DNA from: an uncultured Devosia sp.
GTDB lineage: Bacteria > Pseudomonadota > Alphaproteobacteria > Rhizobiales > Devosiaceae
Direction of reading: 5' to 3'
NCBI GenBank assembly: GCA_946480655.1
Contig: CAMLKN010000048.1
Span: 1-12,699 of the forward strand
Length of the DNA: 12,699 nt
The translations under genes were made by a program, and so were the position numbers. Numbering within the stretch: position 1 is the first letter of the stretch; the number at the start of each line of letters is the position of its first letter. The notes under the pieces were generated by a model that made no database searches, was not told the origin of the DNA, and saw only the letters and a program-made list of their open reading frames with translations. Shown in pieces: positions 1-5,267 of this stretch.

Positions 1-458
1 ATGGCGTCGCGGGCCTCGCGCATCATCTGCGGGCGCTGCTCGGAGAGAGCGGCGTTGAATTCGCGCAGACCATAGACCTGACGCAGCACGGCGGCGAAGC
101 GGGTCGCCACGCGGTCCTCGACCACCGAGAGCTGGCCCAGCGCCGCGACGCGGAACAACCGTGGATTGGTGATCTTGTAGGTGATGAAGGCGTCGACCTC
201 ATAGAAGGCACCGCCGGCAACCTGCACGCGCAGGTCGGCAATATCCTGGCGCAGCAGGCGATCTTCGATGATCTGTACGCTGTCCACGATATCGGTCGGG
301 ATCTTGAAGTAGAGACCGGGTTCGTTACGCACATCGGTGATCTGGCCGAAGCGCATGACAATGGCCTGCTCGCGCTCGTTGACCACATAGATCGACGAGA
401 ACAGCACATAGAGGGCGGCAATGATGACCGCGCCGATGATGAAAAGGCGATTGCTCAT
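1..458 (-). CDS. hflC: HflC, SPFH-family modulator of FtsH protease (N-terminal part; runs off the left edge)
   Basis: The visible 152 residues begin MSNRLFIIGAVIIAALYVLF, a membrane anchor at about residues 4-22 with the rest expected in the periplasm. This is followed by the SPFH/band-7 opening VNEREQAIVMRFGQI and by GLYFKIP, which are typical of HflC. In this family HflC pairs with HflK to form a large cage around FtsH and restrain its proteolysis of membrane proteins. The ATG is separated from the hflK stop by only 3 bp, and a GGGAGAG ribosome-binding sequence sits inside the end of hflK, so the two are translationally linked. The gene is open at base 1, so its C-terminal half is missing from the window and is not broken as far as can be seen. 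Confidence in the family is high because hflK is immediately upstream. Confidence 0.95.
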   Translation of the reverse strand, partial: MSNRLFIIGAVIIAALYVLFSSIYVVNEREQAIVMRFGQITDVRNEPGLYFKIPTDIVDSVQIIEDRLLRQDIADLRVQVAGGAFYEVDAFITYKITNPRLFRVAALGQLSVVEDRVATRFAAVLRQVYGLREFNAALSEQRPQMMREARDA

Positions 459-461
459 GGA

Positions 462-1556
462 TTACTCTCCCGCGCCTGTCGTGGTGGTCGTGCGGGAGCG
501 CAATTCGGGCAGCGGCAGGTAGGGCACGACGCCCGAGCCACCGGCACCATTTTCAACCAGAACCTTTTCGGACGCGCCGAGCACCTGTTCCATCGTTTCG
601 AGGAACAGCCGCTTGCGGGTCACTTCGGGCGCGTTGACATATTCGGCATAGACGGCGTTGAAGCGCTCGGCCTCACCGGTGGCTTCCTGCACCACGCGGT
701 TGGCATAGGCAGCCGCTTCTTCGCGCAGAGCCGCGGCCTGGCCGCGGGAATCACCGAGCAGGGTATTGGCGTAGGAACGGGCCTCTTCCTGCACGCGATC
801 CTCGTCCTGTTCGGCACGCTGCACTTCGTTGAAGGCATCGGCCACTTCCTGGGGCGGGGCCGCGCCTTCGATGGAAATCTGGCTGACAGTCACGCCGACG
901 CCATAGGTATCAAGAATGGCCTGGGTGATTTCCTGGACCTGGATTTCGATGCCGGCCTGGTCGTCGCGGAAGACGTCATTGGCGGGGCGCCGGCCGACGA
1001 CTTCGCGCATCGCGCTTTCCGCCGAGTTGCGCACCATTTCATCGGGATCGCGCACGTTGAACAGATAGTCGATCGGGTTGGACACCGCCCAGAAGACCGA
1101 GAAGCGCACATCGACGATGTTCTGGTCGCCCGAGAGCATCAGGCCATCATCGGCGGCAGCCCGGCCACCGCCCTGGACGCTGCCGATCGTGGTCTGGTTG
1201 ACGGTGAGCGGCGCGCGCTCGACGGTCTCAACCGGCCAGAGGTGGAAATGCAGGCCCGCCTGCGACAGTTCGGGCTTTGGCTGACCGAAGCGCAGCTCGA
1301 CGCCGACTTCGCCTTCATCGACCGTATAGATGGAATTGAGGGCCCAGAAGGCGCCCAGCACCAGAATGCCACCGATCACCAGCCAGCGACCACCCGGCAG
1401 GCCGCCGCCCAGCTGGGCGCGGCCGCGGTTCAGGATATCTTCGAGATTGGGAGTGTTACCCGGACGGCGTGGACCGCCGCCGCCTCCACCCGGCGCCTGG
1501 CCCCAGGGGCCGCCCGTATTGCGGCCGCCTCCACCACCATTATTCTCCCAAGGCAT
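462..1556 (-). CDS. hflK: HflK, SPFH-family partner of HflC in the FtsH-regulating membrane complex
   Basis: This is a 364-residue protein. The N-terminus is Gly/Pro-rich (residues 1-35, starting MPWENNGGGGG), as is usual for HflK. A single transmembrane segment lies at about residues 57-75 (WLVIGGILVLGAFWAL), followed by the SPFH domain starting YTVDEGEVGVELRFGQP. A helical segment rich in Glu, Ala and Arg (about 250-310, EVQRAEQDEDRVQEEARSYA) matches the coiled coil after the SPFH core. The C-terminus is a low-complexity Thr run. An in-frame start 21 codons upstream exists. I chose the inner ATG at 1556 because it gives the standard HflK N-terminus and is preceded by AAAGGA at about 7 nt. 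It lies 63 bp after folA, and a possible promoter is present in that gap. Function (periplasmic cage with HflC controlling FtsH) is family knowledge. Confidence 0.95.
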   Translation of the reverse strand: MPWENNGGGGGRNTGGPWGQAPGGGGGGPRRPGNTPNLEDILNRGRAQLGGGLPGGRWLVIGGILVLGAFWALNSIYTVDEGEVGVELRFGQPKPELSQAGLHFHLWPVETVERAPLTVNQTTIGSVQGGGRAAADDGLMLSGDQNIVDVRFSVFWAVSNPIDYLFNVRDPDEMVRNSAESAMREVVGRRPANDVFRDDQAGIEIQVQEITQAILDTYGVGVTVSQISIEGAAPPQEVADAFNEVQRAEQDEDRVQEEARSYANTLLGDSRGQAAALREEAAAYANRVVQEATGEAERFNAVYAEYVNAPEVTRKRLFLETMEQVLGASEKVLVENGAGGSGVVPYLPLPELRSRTTTTTGAGE

Positions 1557-1595
1557 CGTATTCCTTTCGGTGTCTGAGAAAAATCCGTGCTGCCA

Positions 1596-1623
1596 TATAT
1601 AGGCAAGGCCAGCGGCCAATCAA
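1596..1623 (-). promoter_or_regulatory. Possible sigma-70 type promoter for hflKC
   Basis: On the minus strand TTGATT (1618-1623) and TATATA (1596-1601) are separated by 16 bp. Each matches 4 of 6 consensus bases. The -35 element overlaps the folA stop codon. It would start transcription about 30 nt before hflK and allow hflKC expression independent of folA. This is a consensus match only. Confidence 0.35.
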
Positions 1624-2141
1624 TGCGCGGCGCCGTGAACGCGCTCATAGATCCGGACCCTATACGTGGCTTGGTCCCTCTCGGATCGCGGCACGTCCGG
1701 CTCGGCCACGACCCGCCACAGCGCCGGATCAATGGGCGGAAAGCGCACGTCGCCCGCGGGTTCGAGATCGACATGGCTGACATAGAGCCGGTCGGCCTTG
1801 GGCATGGCCTGCGCGTAAATGTCGCCGCCGCCAATGACCATGACCTCGCCTACCCCGGCACTTTCCGCCAGCCCCCGCGCGACACCCAGCGCCTCATCCA
1901 GCGAGTGGCGGACAATGACGCCCTCGGGCGCATAGCCCTGTTGCCGCGTCACCACGATATGCGGCCGCCCGGCGAGGGGCTTGGGAAACGTTTCGAACTG
2001 CTTGCGGCCCATGATCATGGGCTTGCCCATGGTCGTCTCTTTGAACCAGGCAAAGTCCGACGGAATGCGCCACGGAATGGACTGGTCGGCGCCGATGACA
2101 TTGTTCCGGGCCACGGCAGCGATGAGGGAAATCTTGATCAT
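1620..2141 (-). CDS. folA: Dihydrofolate reductase
   Basis: This 173-residue protein reduces dihydrofolate to tetrahydrofolate with NADPH in the cytoplasm. The N-terminus MIKISLIAAVARNNVIG followed by IPWRIPSDFAWFK is the classical DHFR opening. Asp29 is the equivalent of the substrate-protonating acidic residue and Trp24 the conserved active-site tryptophan. MGRKQFETF and VIGGGDIYAQAMPKADRLYV are the NADPH-binding and late core motifs. Length is near the usual 160-170. The start is fixed by the conserved N-terminus, yet no Shine-Dalgarno sequence precedes it (the minus strand reads CTAATCCTTCCCC before ATG). The gene lies upstream of hflK in the same direction. It works with thyA about 3.5 kb away, whose product regenerates the dihydrofolate substrate. 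Confidence 0.97.
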   Translation of the reverse strand: MIKISLIAAVARNNVIGADQSIPWRIPSDFAWFKETTMGKPMIMGRKQFETFPKPLAGRPHIVVTRQQGYAPEGVIVRHSLDEALGVARGLAESAGVGEVMVIGGGDIYAQAMPKADRLYVSHVDLEPAGDVRFPPIDPALWRVVAEPDVPRSERDQATYRVRIYERVHGAAH

Positions 2142-2201
2142 GGGGAAGGATTAGCGGGTTTGGCGCTGGAGGGTAAGGGGCGAATGGCCACGCATCAATC
2201 G

Positions 2202-2229
2202 GTGACGCGCGTCACTTGACGCTTGTCAC
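2202..2229. promoter_or_regulatory. Two adjacent 14-bp palindromic boxes, candidate HigA operator
   Basis: Bases 2202-2215 read GTGACGCGCGTCAC, a perfect 14-bp palindrome. Bases 2216-2229 read TTGACGCTTGTCAC, which matches 11 of 14 positions and directly abuts it. The second box covers the predicted -35 element of higBA. Antitoxins of the HigA/XRE class commonly bind palindromes at their own promoter, so autorepression is the natural reading. The boxes also lie 61-88 bp upstream of the divergent folA start. Confidence 0.55.
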
Positions 2230-2245
2230 TCTTACGGGGTATTCT
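2216..2245 (+). promoter_or_regulatory. Predicted higBA promoter
   Basis: TTGACG (2216-2221) and TATTCT (2240-2245) are separated by 18 bp and match 5 of 6 and 4 of 6 consensus bases. The expected transcription start falls at about 2251-2252, that is at the higB ATG itself. The -35 element lies inside the second palindromic box. Confidence 0.5.
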
Positions 2246-2250
2246 TTTCC

Positions 2251-2541
2251 ATGGACATCGACAGCATCCAGCACAAAGGTCTTAGGCGCTTCTTTGAATC
2301 GGGAGTGTCGAAAGGTCTTGTTGGCGATGCCGAGCGATTGCGCAGGATGCTTGCTTATATAGACGCGGCCGAAAGCATCGACGAACTGGCCGTTCCGCCG
2401 AACTTTGGTCTCCACGAACTTGGTGGCAGTCGAAAAGGAACCTGGGCCATGACGGTAACCAGAAACTGGCGCCTGACATTCCGCATAAACGATGCTGGTG
2501 CACTGACCGATCTGAACCTGGAGGATTACCATGGCTCTTAA
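2251..2541 (+). CDS. higB: HigB-type toxin (RelE/ParE superfamily mRNA interferase)
   Basis: This 96-residue protein carries the marks of the HigB/plasmid-killer family. KGLRRFFESG follows the N-terminus, GLHELGGSRKGTWAMTVTRN fills the middle, and the late strand is NWRLTFRI with a terminal LEDYH. The family folds like RelE and cleaves mRNA on the ribosome. The conserved C-terminal RLTFR and DYH positions are where the catalytic and RNA-contacting residues of such toxins usually lie. The length is typical (about 92-100). No Shine-Dalgarno sequence precedes the ATG, and the best promoter would make the mRNA start at the ATG, so translation may be leaderless. The toxin precedes its antitoxin, as in higBA, and overlaps it by 11 bp. 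Codons are more A/T-rich than in the neighbours, compatible with acquisition. Confidence 0.9.
   Translation: MDIDSIQHKGLRRFFESGVSKGLVGDAERLRRMLAYIDAAESIDELAVPPNFGLHELGGSRKGTWAMTVTRNWRLTFRINDAGALTDLNLEDYHGS
2520..2525 (+). promoter_or_regulatory. Strong ribosome-binding site of higA inside higB
   Basis: GGAGGA at 2520-2525 lies 5 nt before the higA ATG and within the last codons of higB. It contrasts with the absence of such a site before higB and would favour antitoxin over toxin synthesis from the same message. Confidence 0.7.
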
Positions 2542-2833
2542 AATGCATCCCGCCCTGACGGTGCATGTCGGAGAGTTTCTGCGGGCGGAAATCGTTGCCC
2601 CTACCGGCATGAGCGTCAAAGCACTTGCGGATCATTTCGGTGTATCGCGCCAGACCCTCAGCGCCTTGCTCAATGGCAGCGCCGGCCTGTCGCCCGATAT
2701 GGCAATCCGGTTCGAAAAGGCGTTTGGTATCAAGGCTGACACGCTGCTGCGCATGCAGGTCGCCTATGAACTCGCGCAGGCGCGCCAATACGAAAAGGAC
2801 ATTTCGGTCGCGTCGATTACGCGGGCCGCCTAG
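2531..2833 (+). CDS. higA: HigA-type antitoxin (XRE-family helix-turn-helix)
   Basis: This is a 100-residue protein. After HPALTVHVGEFLRAEIVAPTG comes the helix-turn-helix MSVKALADHFGVSRQTLSALLNG (about residues 27-49), then LSPDMAIRFEKAFGIKADTLLRMQ, all diagnostic of HigA. The C-terminal helix ends in VAYELAQARQYE. HigA binds and neutralises HigB and normally represses the operon through palindromes at its promoter; two such boxes lie just upstream. The start overlaps higB by 11 bp and has a strong ribosome-binding site. It ends 30 bp before the stop codon of the convergent ribbon-helix-helix gene, with no clear terminator between them. Confidence 0.93.
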   Translation: MALKMHPALTVHVGEFLRAEIVAPTGMSVKALADHFGVSRQTLSALLNGSAGLSPDMAIRFEKAFGIKADTLLRMQVAYELAQARQYEKDISVASITRAA

Positions 2834-2863
2834 TCATCACACCAGCCCCAAAAGGACCGATCC

Positions 2864-3073
2864 CTACCCCGCCCCATCACGATACCACGCCAGCACGGCC
2901 AGCCGCACGGCCGAGGACAGATTCGTGGTGGTCCGGTTCTCGTCGATCTCGCGGATGAGGCCGGCAAGGCTCAATTGCCGTTCGGCGGCAATGGCTTCGA
3001 GCCCGGTCCAGAATTCGGGTTCGAGCGCGATGGAGGTGCGGTGGCCGGCAATGGAGAAGGAGCGCTTTTCCAT
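2864..3073 (-). CDS. Small ribbon-helix-helix protein
   Basis: This 69-residue protein reads as a single ribbon-helix-helix unit. The beta strand is KRSFSIAGHRTSIALE (residues 3-18). Helix A is about EFWTGLEAIAAERQ, and LSLAGLIREIDE plus SSAVRLAVLAWYR form helix B and the C-terminal helix. It matches, from memory, the RHH_4 family common in alphaproteobacteria, sometimes misnamed aryl-sulfate sulfotransferase. Members are presumed DNA-binding dimers, but their targets are not generally known. The ATG lies 14 bp after the sspB stop with only a weak ribosome-binding sequence, so it is probably the last gene of an ssrA-sspB-RHH unit or is coupled to sspB. No function beyond DNA binding can be inferred. 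Confidence 0.85.
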   Translation of the reverse strand: MEKRSFSIAGHRTSIALEPEFWTGLEAIAAERQLSLAGLIREIDENRTTTNLSSAVRLAVLAWYRDGAG

Positions 3074-3087
3074 GCCCGGAGCGTTTG

Positions 3088-3573
3088 TCAGGGCTTCTTG
3101 CGGAAGGCGTCGAGGCTCACGACCTTTTCGCCGCTTTCGGCAGGCGCGGCCTCACCATCGGCGGCCTCGGCGCGGGCATCGGCAGCCGTCTCCTCCTCGT
3201 CACGATCATCGGCCGCCGTCGCAGGATCGAACTGCAGGCCGAACTGCACGGAGGGGTCGAAGAAGCCCTTGATGGCCGAGAAGGGAATGTGGAGCATTTC
3301 GGGCTGGCCGTTGAAGCTCAGGCCCACTTCGAACGCAGACTCGGTGACCTTGAGGTCCCAATACTGGTTCTGCAGGACAATGGTCATTTCCTTGTCATAC
3401 TGCTTGAGCAGCTCTTCGGAGAGGCGCACGCCGGGCGCGCGCGTCGAGAAGGAAATGAAGAAATGGTGCTCGCCGGGCAGGCCCGTCCGGGACACTTCGG
3501 CCAGAACCTTGCGCACGACGCCGCGCAGGGCTTCCTGGGCGAGAATGTCGTATCGCATGTGGTCTTCGGCCAT
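3088..3573 (-). CDS. sspB: SspB, adaptor delivering ssrA-tagged proteins to ClpXP
   Basis: This is a 161-residue protein. The folded substrate-binding domain spans about residues 1-118 (MRYDILAQEALRGVVRKVL, GEHHFFISFSTRAPGV, MTIVLQNQYWDLKV, IPFSAIKGFFDPSVQFGL). An acidic Ala/Glu/Asp linker covers about 119-148. The C-terminus VVSLDAFRKKP is the ClpX-binding peptide typical of alphaproteobacterial SspB. SspB grips the N-terminal part of the ssrA tag and tethers the substrate to ClpX. I chose ATG 3573: it gives the conserved start and has GGAG and AAGGG sequences upstream. A longer in-frame version starting 53 codons earlier would overlap the tmRNA gene and is not homologous to SspB. Its neighbour ssrA encodes the tag it should recognise. 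Confidence 0.95.
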   Translation of the reverse strand: MAEDHMRYDILAQEALRGVVRKVLAEVSRTGLPGEHHFFISFSTRAPGVRLSEELLKQYDKEMTIVLQNQYWDLKVTESAFEVGLSFNGQPEMLHIPFSAIKGFFDPSVQFGLQFDPATAADDRDEEETAADARAEAADGEAAPAESGEKVVSLDAFRKKP

Positions 3574-3620
3574 TTTGCCCTTACTCCAATAGTCTGGTCG
3601 GCATAGAATCCGAACGGCCC

Positions 3621-3669
3621 ATATCAGCCCTACGTTCCAGAAGATTTCAAGAACAAAGGGCGCTGGAAC
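3621..3669 (-). promoter_or_regulatory. Possible sspB promoter framed by a 7-bp inverted repeat
   Basis: On the minus strand TTGAAA (3645-3650) and TGATAT (3621-3626) are 18 bp apart and could be an sspB promoter (5 of 6 and 3 of 6 matches). The -35 element lies between the arms of an inverted repeat, GTTCCAG/CTGGAAC at 3634-3640 and 3663-3669. No T-run follows, so this does not look like an intrinsic terminator for ssrA. Confidence 0.3.
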
Positions 3670-3775
3670 ACGAGGCAAATGGAATTGAGTGCAGGCTTCT
3701 GTTGCCAGGTGCCTGCGAACCCCGCCTGCCACCCGGCTAGGAGTGGAGGACTTTAATTCCCAGTGCTAGCACCGC

Positions 3776-3817
3776 TTAGGCGGCGAGAGCGACCGGAGCC
3801 TTATGGTTGTCATTGGC
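3776..3817 (-). other. tmRNA tag reading frame, ANDNHKAPVALAA
   Basis: The resume codon GCC (3815-3817) is preceded by TAGTT, close to the TAGTC found before the resume codon of E. coli tmRNA. The frame reads ANDNHKAPVALAA and ends in TAA. With the alanine carried by tmRNA the tag would be A-ANDNHKAPVALAA. The terminal LAA is a ClpX-type degron and the initial ANDN fits SspB recognition in alphaproteobacteria. Confidence 0.93.
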
Positions 3818-3902
3818 AACTATAAGTTTTAGCCCGATAACGGCGGTACAATGCCGAGCGAAAGCACACTCTTTACGCCCTCGTCGATCCTATTTCGTCC
3901 CC

Positions 3903-3927
3903 ATTGGCTCCCCCTTGCGGGGGGAGA
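3903..3927 (-). other. Excised spacer between the two tmRNA pieces, with hairpin
   Basis: This 25-nt segment separates the CCA end of the acceptor piece from the first G of the coding piece. It can fold as a 7-bp hairpin (3908-3914 with 3920-3926, loop CGCAA on the minus strand). In the precursor the hairpin lies near the acceptor stem, where processing nucleases must cut to release the two pieces. Limits follow from the acceptor stem pairing. Confidence 0.8.
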
Positions 3928-4011
3928 TGGTGGAGACGCCGGGTACTGCCCCCGGGTCCGATGGGTTTATTACAATGACAGTTTATCGCCATAGCCCTTG
4001 CGGGCACCCCC

Positions 4012-4040
4012 TATATAGGCGGTGGGGCTCCCGGATGCAA
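4012..4040 (-). promoter_or_regulatory. Predicted ssrA promoter
   Basis: On the minus strand TTGCAT (4035-4040) and TATATA (4012-4017) are separated by 17 bp, giving a predicted start near 4005. A short GCCC-GCAA-GGGC hairpin (3994-4005) would form at the 5' end of the transcript, before the acceptor piece. The -35 element is weak (3 of 6). Confidence 0.45.
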
Positions 4041-4112
4041 ATCCGCAGGGCCAAATTCAGCGCCGATTAACAGCTCGTGATCATGCTGGCGCCTCTCGAA
4101 GGGGGCCGCGAC

Positions 4113-4658
4113 ATGAACACGACGAGCAGAGCCTATTGGCAGCGCCAGACGCGCCGCCGCCTGTGGCGCAAATGGCTGGGCCGTGTCTCCATCGTCCCCA
4201 CGGCCATGCTGGCCATGATGCTCGGCGCCCTGGGCGTGCTCGCCCTGCAGGATACCCAGCTCGGCGCGTGGCTGGCGGCCTCGCCCACGGTCACCACGAC
4301 GCCCGAGGCGGCGCTGCTGCGCGATTTCGGCCGCTGCGGGTTTGTGCGCGTCACCTGCGTGGTCGATGGCGACACCTTCTGGCTCGATGGCACGAAATAT
4401 CGCATTGCCGACATCAACACGCCGGAAGTCTCCTCGCCGCAATGCGCCCGCGAGGCGGAGATGGGCCGCCGCGCGACCGAAAGGCTGGCGGAACTCTTAA
4501 ACGCCGGGCCGTTCACGCTCTCGTCCATCGACCGCGACGAGGACCAGTATGGCCGCAAGCTCCGCATCGTCTCGCGCGACGGGCAATCGCTGGGCCGGAG
4601 GCTGGTGGCCGAGGGTCTCGCGCATGAATGGCAGGGCTATCGCCAGGGCTGGTGCTGA
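4113..4658 (+). CDS. Membrane-anchored thermonuclease-like (SNase-fold) protein
   Basis: This is a 181-residue protein. A basic N-terminus (RQTRRRLWRKWLGR) precedes a membrane segment at about residues 24-45, then the SNase-like fold from about residue 78. The motif VVDGDTFWLDGTKYRIADINTPE aligns with the metal-binding and active-site strand of staphylococcal nuclease. Its Asp21 and Arg35 equivalents are present, and YGRKLRIV supplies the Arg87 equivalent. The position matching Asp40 of the staphylococcal enzyme is Asn (INTPE), so metal binding may differ. A C-terminal Cys ends the protein. The expected site of action is the cell envelope or periplasm, with nucleic acid as substrate. Upstream in-frame starts at 4077 (GTG) and 4083 exist; 4113 is preferred for GAAGGGGG upstream and its basic start. 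The gene is divergent from ssrA. Confidence 0.85.
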   Translation: MNTTSRAYWQRQTRRRLWRKWLGRVSIVPTAMLAMMLGALGVLALQDTQLGAWLAASPTVTTTPEAALLRDFGRCGFVRVTCVVDGDTFWLDGTKYRIADINTPEVSSPQCAREAEMGRRATERLAELLNAGPFTLSSIDRDEDQYGRKLRIVSRDGQSLGRRLVAEGLAHEWQGYRQGWC

Positions 4659-4711
4659 GCGCTGGACTTTTGCCGGCGCTTGCCCTCTCCTGCGCGCCAA
4701 GGAGGCGCGAC

Positions 4712-5263
4712 ATGGATCTGGTGCCGATTGAGGGGAGAACCTGCCAAGGCTGCACGGCCTGCTGCTCCTTCGCGCCCATCCGCACGCCGGAGCTGCAGAA
4801 GCCGGCCAACACGCTGTGCCGCCATTGCGTCGAGGGCAAGGGTTGCGGCGTTTATGACGTGCGACCGCAGGTTTGCCGGGGCTTCTACTGCGGCTGGTTC
4901 TTCCTCGAGGAACTGGACGACACCTGGCATCCGGAGCGGAGCGGCGTCGTCATCCGCTCCGAAAGCTTCAATAATGACACGATCACCATCCTGGTGCTGC
5001 GCCTTTCCGAATTCCTCATTTCGGAAGATTTTGCCGGCATGGTCGGCGCCTGGATCGCGGAGGGAATCTCGGTAGAATTCGAACGCGTCGGACCGGAGGG
5101 GCACCTCCCGGCCAAGATGCGGATGAATGAATTGCTCGAAGAGGCGGTGGCGGCGCGGGACCTCCGAGAAATGCACAAGGTCTTTGCCTGGTCGCTGGCC
5201 CACATCGACCAGAGCCATACATGGGAGCGGGACGAGACCGCGTTCCGCTCGTCGCTGAGCTGA
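4712..5263 (+). CDS. YkgJ-family cysteine-cluster protein (putative Zn/Fe-binding)
   Basis: This is a 183-residue protein. Nine cysteines cluster in the first 60 residues: C11, C14, C17, C18 (the CxxCxxCC signature), C36, C39, C45, C55 and C60. That pattern defines the YkgJ/CxxCxxCC family, thought to bind zinc or an iron-sulfur cluster; the cellular role is not established. The remainder (about 70-183) is an ordinary alpha/beta sequence without a motif I recognise. Start 4712 is chosen because AGGAGG lies just upstream and the Cys cluster follows directly. A longer frame from 4628 would overlap the nuclease gene. It lies 53 bp after the SNase-like gene in the same direction, so the two may be co-transcribed. 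Its stop is 4 bp from the stop of the convergent YdeI-family gene. Confidence 0.85.
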   Translation: MDLVPIEGRTCQGCTACCSFAPIRTPELQKPANTLCRHCVEGKGCGVYDVRPQVCRGFYCGWFFLEELDDTWHPERSGVVIRSESFNNDTITILVLRLSEFLISEDFAGMVGAWIAEGISVEFERVGPEGHLPAKMRMNELLEEAVAARDLREMHKVFAWSLAHIDQSHTWERDETAFRSSLS

Positions 5264-5267
5264 CCCT

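Larger units (their letters stand above)
3688..4005 (-). ncRNA. ssrA: tmRNA, circularly permuted two-piece alphaproteobacterial form
   Basis: tmRNA rescues stalled ribosomes by acting as tRNA-Ala and then as a short mRNA for a degradation tag. In transcription order the acceptor piece comes first. Its T arm has a 5-bp stem CCGGG/CCCGG and a 7-nt loop GGCAGTA, next to the 3' acceptor strand CGTCTCC and ACCA, ending at 3928. A 25-nt spacer (3903-3927) follows. The coding piece starts at 3902 with GGGGACG, which pairs with CGTCTCC over 7 bp including G3-U70, the alanine identity pair. It continues with AGGATCGACG, resembling the 5' region of other tmRNAs. The tag frame is 3776-3817. Near the 3' end an H-type pseudoknot is visible: 3704-3711 with 3730-3737, and 3691-3696 with 3724-3729. 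Outer limits are estimates: the 5' limit from the promoter, the 3' limit from the pseudoknot. Confidence 0.95.

Noticed and set aside
1587..2219. 210-codon plus-strand frame over folA
   Set aside because: Lies opposite an unmistakable dihydrofolate reductase; no motif, no ribosome-binding site.
3085..3606. 173-codon plus-strand frame opposite sspB
   Set aside because: Shadow of sspB, which has conserved domains and the ClpX-binding tail.
3574..3732. 53-codon N-terminal extension of sspB
   Set aside because: It would run into the tmRNA pseudoknot and has no similarity to SspB; ATG 3573 gives the standard N-terminus.
3928..3960. tRNA gene suggested by a T arm and CCA end
   Set aside because: No D or anticodon arm is present; the sequence is the acceptor piece of the permuted tmRNA.
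3807..4070. 87-codon plus-strand frame over ssrA
   Set aside because: It lies opposite the tmRNA, whose structure explains the conservation; the peptide has no recognisable features.
4077..4112. Upstream GTG and ATG starts for the SNase-like protein
   Set aside because: Possible, but the ATG at 4113 has a purine-rich sequence at fair distance and a typical basic N-terminus before the membrane segment.
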